Below are positions 28,950 through 37,557 of a DNA stretch of 64,000 nucleotides, in pieces. Position 1 is the stretch's first letter; every line of letters begins with the position of its first letter. Source of the stretch: Acidimangrovimonas sediminis (GTDB lineage Bacteria > Pseudomonadota > Alphaproteobacteria > Rhodobacterales > Rhodobacteraceae); NCBI RefSeq assembly GCF_002871005.1, contig NZ_PHSN01000007.1, positions 124,001 through 188,000 on the forward strand, in the 5' to 3' direction. The translations under genes and the position numbers were made by a program. The notes under the pieces were generated by a model that searched no databases, was not told the DNA's origin, and worked only from the letters and a program-made list of their open reading frames with translations.

Positions 28950-30192
28950 CGCCGACGCCGGGAGGGGGCGTGTCCGCCGGGGGCTGTGCGCCGGTCGGAA
29001 GATGGTCGGGGTGCCGGTATTCGCCGACGAAGAGGATGATCGCGGCGGCCACGGCGGCGCAGGCCGGCACCGTCGTCAGTGCGAGGCGGAAGTTGCCGCC
29101 CGCGCTCTCGGCGATGTAGCCGACCAGCGGCTGGAAGATCAGGGCGCCCGCGATCCCGATCATGTTGACGAAGGCCACGACCGTGCCGACCAGGCCGCCC
29201 GGCTGGCCTTCCTTCGCCATCGCGAAGGTCAGCATCTGCAGCCCTCCGAAGAAGCCACCGGCGAACAGCAGGGCCGCCGTCTGCCAGGCCGTGACCGGCA
29301 GGTAGAGCGAGGCGGCATAGGCAAGCCCGGTCAGGACCGCACCGAAGAAGACAAGGTACTTGCGGTGGCCCAGCACGTCCGAGAGCCAGCCGCCCGCGAC
29401 GCTGCCTGCCGCCATTCCCCAGAAGATCATCGACACCGCCGTCTCGGCCTCGACCTGGCTGAAGCGGTGGTCGCGCACCAGTTCGGTCGTGCCCCACAAC
29501 CCGCCGTAGACGTTCACCGGCATGTAGTAGAGCATCCCCACGATCGAGACCGCCCAGAGCCGCCCGTCGCCCAAGATCGCCCCGAGGCTGTCGCGGACAT
29601 GTTCGGCGGGACCGCTGGTCGCCTCCTGCGCGGGGGAGGGCGGCTCGCGCAGGAAGGCCGCGATCAGAAGGCAGAGCGCGGTCCCCGCCGCCCCGGTGCC
29701 GAGGAACACCGCGCGCCAGCCCTCGGCCTCGATCACGTCGGATAGTGCCACGGCGCCGACGGCCGTACCCAGCATGCCCACCGCGTTGACCAGCCCCGAG
29801 AGCAGGGCAAAGCGTTCGGGCGCGAACCAGTGGTTCACCAGCCAGAGGGCCGAGACGAAGGCGAAGGAAGCGCCGAAGCCGGTCAGCACCCGGCCAAGCG
29901 CCCCGATCCAGACGATATCGGAGGCCGAGAACAGCAGGACGCCGGCCGCGCAGGCGAAGCTGCCGAGGAGGATCAGCCGCCGGGCGCCGAAGCGGTCGAG
30001 GGCCAGCCCGACGACGATCTGCATCGGGGCGTAGACCCAGAAGAACAGGCTGGCGAGCGTGCCGAACCCCGAAGGCGTCAGCCTGTAGAAGGACGAGATC
30101 GCATCGGTCGCGAGGCTGGGCTCGACCCGGGTGACGAATTCGAACAGAAAAAAGCCCGAGGCAAGGGCGAAGGCGATCCAGGCTTTTGTCAT
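28909..30192 (-). CDS. MFS transporter, oxalate/nitrate-like (D-galactonate type) permease
   Basis: A 427-residue major facilitator with twelve hydrophobic segments. The N-terminal FFLFEFVTRVEPSLATD and the loop LALDRFGARRLILLG, repeated as GGWLSDVLGHRKYLVF, fit the family. The C-terminus ends in a basic tail (RRPRRRRRAR). It probably carries an organic anion, but no substrate can be assigned. It is divergent from the Crp/Fnr gene at 30380. Confidence 0.85.
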   Translation of the reverse strand: MTKAWIAFALASGFFLFEFVTRVEPSLATDAISSFYRLTPSGFGTLASLFFWVYAPMQIVVGLALDRFGARRLILLGSFACAAGVLLFSASDIVWIGALGRVLTGFGASFAFVSALWLVNHWFAPERFALLSGLVNAVGMLGTAVGAVALSDVIEAEGWRAVFLGTGAAGTALCLLIAAFLREPPSPAQEATSGPAEHVRDSLGAILGDGRLWAVSIVGMLYYMPVNVYGGLWGTTELVRDHRFSQVEAETAVSMIFWGMAAGSVAGGWLSDVLGHRKYLVFFGAVLTGLAYAASLYLPVTAWQTAALLFAGGFFGGLQMLTFAMAKEGQPGGLVGTVVAFVNMIGIAGALIFQPLVGYIAESAGGNFRLALTTVPACAAVAAAIILFVGEYRHPDHLPTGAQPPADTPPPGVGVTGRRPRRRRRAR

Positions 30193-30379
30193 CGGGTGCG
30201 GCTTTTCCGGTCTGCTGGCGCGCAGCTAAGCCCGCGATCCGGCGCAGGTCAATGGACGGCGCAGCCCCTGGCGCCGGGGTTGGCGCGGCGGCCCGGCAGG
30301 CCCCGGGCGGGGGTGTTTTTGCCTCGACGCCCCGGGGGTGGGACAGTATCAACGGGGTTTCAGGCGCCAGGCGCTCACC

Positions 30380-31129
30380 ATGACGACCCCGGGGATCCAG
30401 GTGACTCGATTGGGCAAATTCGACAATATGCCGTTGCCGACGATCCTCGCGGCATCTTTCCTCGATGCGGGGGGCCATGGCGTCGCGCAGGTGTTGACCC
30501 ACCGCGAACGCGCCGCGCTCGTCGGCATGTCCCGCCCGGTGGAATTCAAGCGCGACCAGATGATCCAGACCGAGGGTGCCCGGGCCGAGTTCATCTGGAA
30601 CATCGTTTCGGGCACCGCCGAGACCTATTGCCTGCTGCCCGACGGCACCCGGCGGGTGATGTCGATCCTCTTTGCCGCCGATCTCATCGGGTTGAGCGAG
30701 GGCGGGCATTATGTCGAGACCGCCCGCGCCCTGACCGAGGTGCGGGCGTGGGAGATTCCGCTGCGCGCGCTCGACGGGCTGGTCCGGCGCGATCCAAGGC
30801 TCGACGCCGCGCTGCTGTGCAAGATCAGCCATGAACTGCGCGAGTCGGAACGCCACCTGCTGACCACGGCGCGACAGGATGCCCGCGCGCGGGTCGCGGC
30901 CTTCCTCGTCTGGCTGAAGCAGAAGGAGGCGGCGACGCTCCATTCGGGCGACCTGCTTGAGCTGCCGCTGCGCCGCGAGGATATCGCCGACTACCTCGGG
31001 CTCAGCGTCGAGAGCGTGAGCCGCTGCCTCGGCCAGCTGGAGCGTTCCGGCCTGATCCTGCGCGAACAGCGGCGGACGCTGCGCCTGATGGACGTGCCCG
31101 CGCTGCAAAAGCTCGCGGGGATGGACTGA
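30380..31129 (+). CDS. Crp/Fnr family transcriptional regulator
   Basis: A 249-residue regulator: cyclic-nucleotide-binding-like domain (~residues 45-160) and a C-terminal winged helix with LPLRREDIADYLGLSVESVSRCLGQLE. The recognition helix ExxSR-like pattern (VESVSRCL) is that of the Fnr branch, which reads TTGA-N6-TCAA sites. The N-terminal cysteine cluster that binds [4Fe-4S] in FNR/FnrL is absent, so it is not an oxygen-sensing FNR; an FixK- or DNR-like role is likelier. Two matching boxes occur in this window, at 32528 and 52075. Confidence 0.9.
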   Translation: MTTPGIQVTRLGKFDNMPLPTILAASFLDAGGHGVAQVLTHRERAALVGMSRPVEFKRDQMIQTEGARAEFIWNIVSGTAETYCLLPDGTRRVMSILFAADLIGLSEGGHYVETARALTEVRAWEIPLRALDGLVRRDPRLDAALLCKISHELRESERHLLTTARQDARARVAAFLVWLKQKEAATLHSGDLLELPLRREDIADYLGLSVESVSRCLGQLERSGLILREQRRTLRLMDVPALQKLAGMD

Positions 31130-31149
31130 CCCCGGCGCGCCCCCCACGG

Positions 31150-32217
31150 TCAGAGCGCGCGCACGATCGCTTCGAGCACATTCTGCGCGCGGTCACCGGC
31201 GACCCAGCGCAGCACGGCGACCACGTCATGTTCCGGGTCGATCCAGATCTGGTGCGTGCCCGCCCCCTGCGCCGCGAAAGCGTCGGCGGGCAGCGCCGGA
31301 TTGGCCGCCGGGCCGCGGTTCAGCCACCACAGGAAACCATAGTTGGCAAGCGTGGCAGAGGGCGTCACCGACTGCGCCATCCAGCCCTCGGGCAGAAGCC
31401 GCTGCCCCTCGTGAACCCCATCGCGCAGGATCAGCTGGCCGAAGCGCGCGTGATCGACAGCCGAGATGAAGAGCCCGCCGCCCCAGTGCCCGCCACCGGG
31501 CACCGATTGCATGCGGCGACCACCGATGTCGACCCACGAGGTCTCGTAGCCTTCCCAGCGCCAGCCCTGCGAGGCGCCGATCGGATCCATGATCCGCGTA
31601 CGCAGCACCTCCGGCAGCGGGCGCCCGAACAGCGACATCAGCGCGAAGGAGAGGGCATTCACGCGGACGTCGTTGTATTCGTAGTAGCTGCCGGGGGTTT
31701 TCAGGGGGCGCTTCGTGCCCTTGCGGCTGTTGTCGGCGCCGGGGCCGATCTGTCGGTAATGGTCGACCTGATCGGACTTGCCGAACAATTCCCCGCTCCA
31801 TTCGCTGTTCATCTGCAGGAAGTGGCGCCAGGTGATCTGGCCGTTGTGCGGCCCCTCGAAGACCGGCCCGGGCACGCGGATGCAGACCGCCTCGTCAAGG
31901 TCCGGCAGCAGGCCGTCGCCATGGGCCACGCCCGCAAGTATCGACAGGTAGCTCTTGGCGATCGAGAAGGTCATGTCGGCCCGGTCAACGTCGCCCCAGC
32001 GCGCGATTTCCCGACCGCCGCGCAGCACGAGGCCGGCAGGCCCGCCGCGAGGCGCCACAGGGCCGACGATCTCGGTCCAGGGGCCGGTCTCGTTCCACTC
32101 CACGTTCCCGACATAGCGGCCGTCGTCATAGTACATGGACCGCGGCCAGGGAGATTCGCTCGCCTCGGCGAGGGCGACCGCCTGGGCCATGCGTTCGGGA
32201 TCGAAAGCGGTGGTCAT
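31150..32217 (-). CDS. Serine hydrolase, beta-lactamase/class C family
   Basis: A 355-residue protein of the PBP/beta-lactamase-like (class C, EstB type) fold. The nucleophile motif S85-I-A-K88 (FSIAKS) and the Tyr-x-Asn element (YEYND) are visible; the third motif is probably the GAGTHQIW segment. No signal peptide is present, so it is likely cytoplasmic and an esterase or peptidase more than a true beta-lactamase. It converges with the Crp/Fnr gene, 20 bp apart. Confidence 0.85.
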   Translation of the reverse strand: MTTAFDPERMAQAVALAEASESPWPRSMYYDDGRYVGNVEWNETGPWTEIVGPVAPRGGPAGLVLRGGREIARWGDVDRADMTFSIAKSYLSILAGVAHGDGLLPDLDEAVCIRVPGPVFEGPHNGQITWRHFLQMNSEWSGELFGKSDQVDHYRQIGPGADNSRKGTKRPLKTPGSYYEYNDVRVNALSFALMSLFGRPLPEVLRTRIMDPIGASQGWRWEGYETSWVDIGGRRMQSVPGGGHWGGGLFISAVDHARFGQLILRDGVHEGQRLLPEGWMAQSVTPSATLANYGFLWWLNRGPAANPALPADAFAAQGAGTHQIWIDPEHDVVAVLRWVAGDRAQNVLEAIVRAL

Positions 32218-32682
32218 CTTGTCTTGCTCCGTGAAGGCTCTGCCTGCCCGGCTTGTCCCCTGCGCCGCGCGACCGCAAGGGGCGGAGGCTGGCGGGGGGC
32301 TTCGGCGTGCAGCCGCCGGCGCGGGTTGACCGATATTTCGGCGTTTGCCCTGCCGGAGTGGAGCGCGGGCGGGCCTGACTGACCGGTGCCCGGGGGCGGA
32401 TCGCCGGATATTTGCGTTCGTCGCCGCGTCATCAGCCGTCGCGAAGACCTTGCAGGAGGAGGGCGCGAGTCGGCCGACGCGGCTCCGTCGGGCGATATGC
32501 GCGACCGCATCGGGTTGCGGCGAGATCTTGACGTCGATCAAGGAAGAGCGGGGGCGGGTCCGCTACGTTGCCATACATTCGGGGAAGGTGACGGCCGCCC
32601 CCGGCGACGGGCACGGCGCGTCGGCCGGGGGCGGAGATCAGGCCCGAAGCAGCAGCCTTGTGTCGGACGAGAGGGACATATC
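32218..32682. other. Intergenic region upstream of small lipoprotein (465 bp)
   Basis: No gene is supported. It holds one clear regulatory box, described separately at 32528-32541, and probably promoters for the serine hydrolase to the left and the lipoprotein to the right. Confidence 0.5.
32528..32541 (+). promoter_or_regulatory. FnrL/Crp-Fnr-type box
   Basis: TTGACGTCGATCAA fits the Rhodobacterales FnrL consensus TTGA(T/C)-N4-(A/G)TCAA exactly. It lies about 140 bp upstream of the lipoprotein gene, so regulation by FnrL or the Crp/Fnr protein encoded nearby is plausible. Confidence 0.6.
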
Positions 32683-32838
32683 ATGAGAGTGCTTGCCATA
32701 TTGACGATGCTTTTCAGCGTCCTGGCATTGACCGCGTGCGAGCAGACCACATCCACGAAATACCCGATTTCCGGCATCCAGTGCTCGGCCAAGGATCCGG
32801 TCCACGACATGACCGCGGATTGCCTTCCCCCGACCTGA
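32683..32838 (+). CDS. Small lipoprotein
   Basis: A 51-residue protein with a type II signal peptide: MRVLAILTMLFSVLALTAC, lipobox LTAC with Cys19 as the lipid site. The mature part is only about 33 residues and carries two more cysteines (IQCSAKD and ADCLPPT), perhaps a disulfide. GAGGGACAT precedes the ATG. Function unknown. It may be under the upstream FnrL-type box. Confidence 0.7.
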   Translation: MRVLAILTMLFSVLALTACEQTTSTKYPISGIQCSAKDPVHDMTADCLPPT

Positions 32839-33061
32839 CGGGCGACGGGCGGCCGCCCCGGCCGGAGGGCCGGTGATGGAAATGGCCGAGGGCGGGCCGG
32901 TGAGAATCGGCTTGCCGCGGTGTTCCGCGGGGGGTAGACGCATGAAGAACGACGCGCCGATTTGAGCATCAGCTTGCGGGCGCGAAAGAAATGCAGCTAA
33001 AGCGGAGAAAGCCATCGCGTTTTCTTCACGTTTGTCGCGCAGCCGCGCGGAAGGAGGCGAG

Positions 33062-33385
33062 ATGGGCATTGTCCCGAAACAGACGTTGATCCCTGCACTG
33101 GCAGTTCCTGTCGCGCAGATCCTCGAGACCCGGCGCGCCTTTCCGCAGGGCGAACTTTCCTATGAATTCGACGTCCAGACCGCCGATACCTGGCAGGGCC
33201 TGGCGCAGTTCAGCCTTGCGCTGGCGGCGGCGGGCCTGACGCCGCGGCTGCTGCGCTGCGGCGGCGATGGCAGGATCTCGGTCCGGGCCGAGGATCCGGG
33301 CCGGGCGCGTCTCGACCTGCTGGACGCGTGGTTCCAGGGCCAGGCCCTGGTGACGCTGCAAAGCTGGACCACCGTGATCGGCTGA
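33062..33385 (+). CDS. Hypothetical protein, 107 residues
   Basis: The start at 33062 is supported by GGAGG at 33053-33057. The sequence has no signal peptide or membrane segment and no motif I recognise; it looks like a small alpha/beta protein (QILETRRAFPQGELSYEFDV, RLDLLDAWFQGQALVTLQSW). It is followed 28 bp later by a decayed SnoaL-like gene. Confidence 0.55.
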   Translation: MGIVPKQTLIPALAVPVAQILETRRAFPQGELSYEFDVQTADTWQGLAQFSLALAAAGLTPRLLRCGGDGRISVRAEDPGRARLDLLDAWFQGQALVTLQSWTTVIG

Positions 33386-33413
33386 TCGGGCGCGGCTCGG
33401 CCCGCAAAGCTGA

Positions 33414-33757
33414 ATGATGGAAACAGTGAAAGGTTTCGACCCGAAGTTCCGGGACTTTCCGGATTACATCATCGGCATCATCCGCGAGATCTGGGAAGAG
33501 CGCGGCATGGCCACCCTGCACGATTACGACGCCGATGACATCATGATGCGCGCGCCCGCCTCGGTCGTCGTGGGCAACCATGGCGACGCTGGCCGAATTT
33601 CCCGACCGCACCCTTCTGCCCGAGGACGTGATCTGGTGCGGCAGACCGAAGTTGCAGGCGACCGGGCGGATCGTCCTCAACGCCGCGCGCGTTCCCGGGG
33701 TTCGACATCTCGTCCTTCGAACGTGCCTGGTCGGCCTTCGAGGTGGCGCGGACCTGA
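33414..33757 (+). pseudogene. Degraded NTF2-like/SnoaL-type (ester cyclase) gene
   Basis: The first ~57 codons read METVKGFDPKFRDFPDYI... and HDYDADDIMMRAPASVVVGN, typical of the start of NTF2-fold ester-cyclase-like proteins. The family then continues in a different frame as MATLAEFPDRTLLPEDVIWCG (from 33580), after which similarity is lost. A third frame (33698-33757) encodes GFDISSFERAWSAFEVART before a stop. At least one deletion and two frame changes are implied. Confidence 0.6.
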
Positions 33758-33814
33758 CCCGCGGACCGCGGGGTGTGTCCCCGGGGGCCACTTCCGGGGG
33801 CGTCGGAGGGGCGG

Positions 33815-34597
33815 TCAGCCCTCACGCACCTGTGCCTGATCCCGGGTCGGCGCCCGATCCCCGGCTTGCGTCCGCCCGGGCCAGGCGTCGACCTCGGCCA
33901 GCAGCGCGTCCAGCGTCGGATCCTCGATCCGAAGCTCCCGACATCCCGCGATGACGTTCTCGAGGTATTCCCGGCTGGTTCCCAGCCGCCCCGTGCCGGT
34001 GGCGAGATACCTTACCTGATCCTCGTGCCGGATCCCGGTGTCGATCATGTCCGCCTTCGGGTCGGCCACGAAGCACAGCGCCTGGACGCGGCCCTGCGCC
34101 GTCTCCACCGGGGCGAAGACCGCCTTGTAGCAGGGCGCCATCATCTCGCGCCGCCAGATCACCTCGGACTCGCGGTCGGCGGTCTCGGCAGCGAGACGGA
34201 ACACCAGCCCGTCGCAGGACGGCCCATGGTCGAGCGCGGCCATCAGACCCGGCGCCTCGGCCGTGCCGCGCCCGCCGGACCGGTCCACCAGGCAGAAGCT
34301 GCGACGGTAGCCGGGAAGGCGCGCCCGGCGCACCTCGGCGAAATAGACCGCCGGGTCCCACATCAGCGACCCGTAGGCAAAGACCCAGATGTCCTTGCCC
34401 TGCCACGGCGCAAGCGTTTCGTGGCGCATCGCCTCGCGGACCGCATCGGGATAGCGCGGGTTGGCGCCCAGATCGGCCTCGGCCCAGATCGCGTCGATCT
34501 CCGCGAGGTCGAGATCGCGGAAGAAGCTTTCCGCGGGGTCGCGGATCTTGCCGGCGAGGCCGGGGTGATGACGAAAGGCGTCGGGGGCGAAGGACAT
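33815..34597 (-). CDS. Gamma-glutamylcyclotransferase, ChaC type
   Basis: A 260-residue ChaC-family enzyme that cleaves glutathione to 5-oxoproline and Cys-Gly. The substrate-binding loop VFAYGSLMWDP is unmistakable, followed by GYRRSFCLVDRSGGRGT, the latter being the usual bacterial form. The C-terminal ~20 residues are low complexity (GDRAPTRDQAQ). The start at 34597 has AGGAGCC close upstream. It acts in the cytoplasm; no operon partner is evident. Confidence 0.9.
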   Translation of the reverse strand: MSFAPDAFRHHPGLAGKIRDPAESFFRDLDLAEIDAIWAEADLGANPRYPDAVREAMRHETLAPWQGKDIWVFAYGSLMWDPAVYFAEVRRARLPGYRRSFCLVDRSGGRGTAEAPGLMAALDHGPSCDGLVFRLAAETADRESEVIWRREMMAPCYKAVFAPVETAQGRVQALCFVADPKADMIDTGIRHEDQVRYLATGTGRLGTSREYLENVIAGCRELRIEDPTLDALLAEVDAWPGRTQAGDRAPTRDQAQVREG

Positions 34598-34712
34598 CGG
34601 GGCTCCTTGCTGATCTGCACCGGGTGCCGGGGTGCCGGGGGAGGGCGGCGATCCCCCCGGCCTACGTCCGCCACGCGCCGGGTGCAACCTTTCCCGCGCC
34701 GGTGCCGGGCGG

Positions 34713-34747
34713 GGCACCAGGCGACAAGCAGGCACCAGGCGACAAGC
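34713..34747 (+). repeat. Two-copy 18-bp tandem repeat
   Basis: GGCACCAGGCGACAAGCA occurs at 34713-34730 and again (last base changed) from 34731. It lies in the 230-bp gap between the ChaC gene start and the amidohydrolase end, which shows no gene. Confidence 0.6.
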
Positions 34748-34827
34748 GGGTCCCCGGCGGCCGGGCGTCCGGGATCCGACCTGCTTCGCCGCGACTGCAC
34801 CCTGGCTGCGCCCCGGCAGACGCGGGC

Positions 34828-35814
34828 CTACCTCAGGATCGCATCGGTCAACTGCTGCCAGTTGCGATGGGCAAAACCTTCCAGCGCCTCCCCGGTCAGC
34901 CCGCAGGTCTCGACGAACGCCCGTGCCTCCCGCCCGGGGCGGTACTGGTAGGGGTAGTCGGTCGAGAACAGAAGCCGCTCGGGGCCGACGATGCCGATCG
35001 CCCGGCGCAGGTGCTCCACCGAGAACATGCCGCTGGCGCCGAGGAAGACGTTCCGCCGCAGGTAGGTTTCCAGCGGATGTTGCAACCCGGCGATCCGGTC
35101 CAGCGCCCTGAGCCGATCGACGTAGTAGAGGACCAGCTCGCCCCAATGGCCGAGGATGATGGGAAGATCGGGGTAGCGGTCGAACGTGCCCGACAGCAGC
35201 AGGCGCAGGAACTGGAATCCGGCGTCCAGATGCCAGCCGACCGCATAGCCCGCCAGCGCGGCCTCGACCTGATCGCCGAGACCTGAGAACCACGCCGTGC
35301 GCACCGCATCCGGCGCGACGCGGGGATGCAGAAGCAGGGGAATGCGGCGACGGCCCGCGACCTCGAAGACCGGGGCGAAATCCGGATGGTCGAGGTTGCG
35401 CGCCCCCACCCGTCCGCACAGCATCGCGCCGCTGAAGCCAAGCGCCGTGACGCAGCGCTCCAGCTCTTCCGCCGCGGCCTCGGGGGCGGCGACGGGCAGG
35501 GTTGCCATCGCCTGGAACTTGTCGGGATGGCGCCGGAGGGCCGCGGCCAGCACGTCGTTGGTGCGGCGCGCCATGTCGATGCTTTCCGCACCCAGGTCGT
35601 GCAGTGCTGGTGTCGTCAGCGACAGGACCTGCACGTCGACGCCGGCCTCGTCCATCAGGGCGATCCGGCCCTCGGCGAGGTCAAGCAACCGTGTCTCTAT
35701 CTCGCCCACGCCATGGTAGGCCACGCCAGGATCGCGCGCGGCCAGCCCGAGGGCGCCCCAGGCCCCGGCAACCTCGGGCGTGACCATGTGTTCTTCGGTC
35801 GCGATGATCTTCAT
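34828..35814 (-). CDS. Amidohydrolase family 2 (ACMSD-like) protein
   Basis: A 328-residue TIM-barrel metal hydrolase or decarboxylase. Family marks are the N-terminal MKIIATEEH (in place of the usual HxH), LLLHPR, the ILGHWGELVLYY block and FSTDYPYQYRPG with the metal Asp. ACMSD-like enzymes decarboxylate aromatic or 2-amino-muconate-type acids; the altered N-terminal motif (EEH) is common in the gamma-resorcylate decarboxylase subgroup. It starts 4 bp after the SDR gene, forming a two-gene operon. Confidence 0.85.
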   Translation of the reverse strand: MKIIATEEHMVTPEVAGAWGALGLAARDPGVAYHGVGEIETRLLDLAEGRIALMDEAGVDVQVLSLTTPALHDLGAESIDMARRTNDVLAAALRRHPDKFQAMATLPVAAPEAAAEELERCVTALGFSGAMLCGRVGARNLDHPDFAPVFEVAGRRRIPLLLHPRVAPDAVRTAWFSGLGDQVEAALAGYAVGWHLDAGFQFLRLLLSGTFDRYPDLPIILGHWGELVLYYVDRLRALDRIAGLQHPLETYLRRNVFLGASGMFSVEHLRRAIGIVGPERLLFSTDYPYQYRPGREARAFVETCGLTGEALEGFAHRNWQQLTDAILR

Positions 35815-35818
35815 GGGG

Positions 35819-36505
35819 TCACCAGGCCACCGTCTTGCCGTCGCGATCCTCGTAGCGCAGGCCCGGTTTTCCCTCCTGCGCAAGGATCACGTCGACGAGT
35901 TTGGGCGCGGATTCCCCGAGCGAGTAGCGCGCGTCATCTCCGCCCAGCTCGGTGCGGATCCAGCCGGGCGCGATCAGCAGCATCGGGCGGGTTTCCCCTT
36001 CGCGGATGGCATAGCTGCGCATGTACTGGTTCAGCGCCGCCTTGCTTCCGCGATAGACCTCGCGCCCGCCCCTGGTGTTTTCCGCGATGCTGCCCTGGCC
36101 CGAGGACATGACGGCAAGGATGCCCTCGGGTGTCAGCAGATCGCTGAGAACCTCGACCACCCGCATCGGGCTGAGGGCATTGGTGACCATGACGCGGATG
36201 AATTCATCGGTCGTGGTCTCGGCGATCGTCTCGCCCTGGTTGGCGTTCGACGTGCCGGCATTCACCAGCAGGGCATCGAAGGCCTGCCCGGTCAGCCGCG
36301 ACTTCAGCGCCGCGACCTGATCGGGGAAGTTGATGTCCACACGTTCGATCTCGACTGCCTGCGGGTGCGCGTCACGCAGAGCATGCAGCGGGGTCGCCGC
36401 CGTGCCGCGGATCGTTCCGGTCACCTGCCAGCCGCGGGTCACGAATTCGCAGGCCAGAGAATGACCGATGCCGCGCGAGGCGCCGATGATGAGAATGCGT
36501 TTCAT
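35819..36505 (-). CDS. Short-chain dehydrogenase/reductase
   Basis: A 228-residue classical-type SDR. The cofactor loop GASRGIG, the NAG element (LLVNAGTSN) and the catalytic Ser and Tyr-x3-Lys (MSSGQGS, YRGSK) are all present. The substrate is unknown; members close to this pattern reduce C-factor-like or aldehyde substrates. It heads a two-gene operon with the ACMSD-like amidohydrolase. A perfect palindrome lies about 90 bp upstream. Confidence 0.88.
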   Translation of the reverse strand: MKRILIIGASRGIGHSLACEFVTRGWQVTGTIRGTAATPLHALRDAHPQAVEIERVDINFPDQVAALKSRLTGQAFDALLVNAGTSNANQGETIAETTTDEFIRVMVTNALSPMRVVEVLSDLLTPEGILAVMSSGQGSIAENTRGGREVYRGSKAALNQYMRSYAIREGETRPMLLIAPGWIRTELGGDDARYSLGESAPKLVDVILAQEGKPGLRYEDRDGKTVAW

Positions 36506-37012
36506 GATGTGTCCTTTCCGGGCTCTGTCCTTCTGCCGTCGATCTGGTGCGGCGGAGGTATTTGCGCCAGACGCATGCTCCGCAAGGAGTCATTGCATCC
36601 GATGCAACTGAAGGGCATGGGCACTGGCCCGCTTGAGTAGAAACGGCTTACCCGGGGGCTGCCGGTCTGGTCCGGGCCCATGACCGGCGCACACCGAACC
36701 GGTCGATGCACCGCCTCGCTCTGGCCGGGCCATGCGCTGTCAGGAAGACGGTCCACCCCGATAGCCGAAGGCGCGGGTGTCGCGGATTGGTCGCGGCCAT
36801 CTCGCCGGTGGACCCCGCCCATCGCGGGGCGCGGCCACCGTTCCGGCGGCACGATTCATTTCGGGAAAGATGTGGGGGGAGGGAGGCGGCCCGCTTCGCA
36901 CGGATGCAAGGCGGGGCCCGAGATAGAAAGCGCGGCGGCATCAGGGAGGAGGAGAGATGCCGCCGCGCGCAACGAAAGGCCCAGGGAGGAGGAGGGGCCT
37001 TCCGAAAAGGTG
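36506..37012. other. Intergenic region (507 bp)
   Basis: No gene supported; the open frames in it are arginine/proline-rich shadows. It holds the promoter side of the SDR operon, with the palindrome at 36593-36607, and the 3' side of the DUF1127 gene. Confidence 0.5.
36593..36607. promoter_or_regulatory. Perfect palindrome, candidate operator of the SDR operon
   Basis: TTGCATC-C-GATGCAA is a perfect 7-1-7 inverted repeat, about 90 bp upstream of the SDR start codon. Its size fits a dimeric repressor site (HxlR, MarR or TetR type). No cognate regulator lies beside it. Confidence 0.5.
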
Positions 37013-37228
37013 TCAGCCGCGGTTCGCGGTCTCGAGCGCCAGGTGGCGGAACGAGGCGCGGCTCAGTCCAAGGTCGGCGACTTCGCGGTCCGAAAGGGAT
37101 TGCAGTTCCTTCAGCGCGGTGCGGTAGACGCGCCGGCGCGCGAGGGCCGCGTCGAGTTGCGATTTCAGGAGGCCGAGCCGCCCGTTACGGGCATTGCCGG
37201 CCACTTGGGTCATGCTCAGGGTCGCCAT
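37013..37228 (-). CDS. DUF1127 (YjiS-like) small protein
   Basis: A 71-residue protein with the DUF1127 core: RRVYRTALKELQSLSDREVADLGLSR. Such short arginine-rich proteins in alphaproteobacteria affect small-RNA stability and phosphate or carbon metabolism in the few cases studied. The ATG at 37228 is preceded by GAAGAGAGACGC. The frame extends upstream to 37516 but the extra residues are not protein-like. Confidence 0.8.
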   Translation of the reverse strand: MATLSMTQVAGNARNGRLGLLKSQLDAALARRRVYRTALKELQSLSDREVADLGLSRASFRHLALETANRG

Positions 37229-37557
37229 CTGCGTCTCTCTTCCGTGTTCGTCGCTGTTGGCGCTAACATATGCGATTGCTGCGCCTGCACAATCCGGGGA
37301 AAGGGAAGATCCGGCATGCAGGCGGTGCATGCCGCGAGAGGCGGATCGCGGGATGGCCCGTGCGGCCCACGGGGCAAGCCCCCCGCCGATCTTGCCGCCC
37401 CTGCCGTTCGGCGGTCCTGCCCAGGCAGGGCCCCGGTGCGCGCTGAGCGGCCATCCTTGCCAGGGACGTTCCCCGCTCAGCGCCCGATGCCCGCGGTGCG
37501 GGATCGCGCGTGCCACGATCCCGCGCCTGCGGTCCCGCCCCAGCGGTCCCGCATCGT
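37229..37557. other. Intergenic region (329 bp)
   Basis: Lies upstream of the DUF1127 gene and downstream of the FAD oxidoreductase. The portion next to DUF1127 (37255-37290) is A/T-richer and probably carries its promoter. I see no gene. Confidence 0.4.

Noticed and set aside
30380-31129. Oxygen-sensing FnrL identity for the Crp/Fnr regulator
   Set aside because: The N-terminal cysteine cluster needed for the iron-sulfur centre is absent.
31150-32217. Antibiotic-resistance beta-lactamase
   Set aside because: No signal peptide and only the general serine-hydrolase motifs; an esterase or peptidase is likelier.
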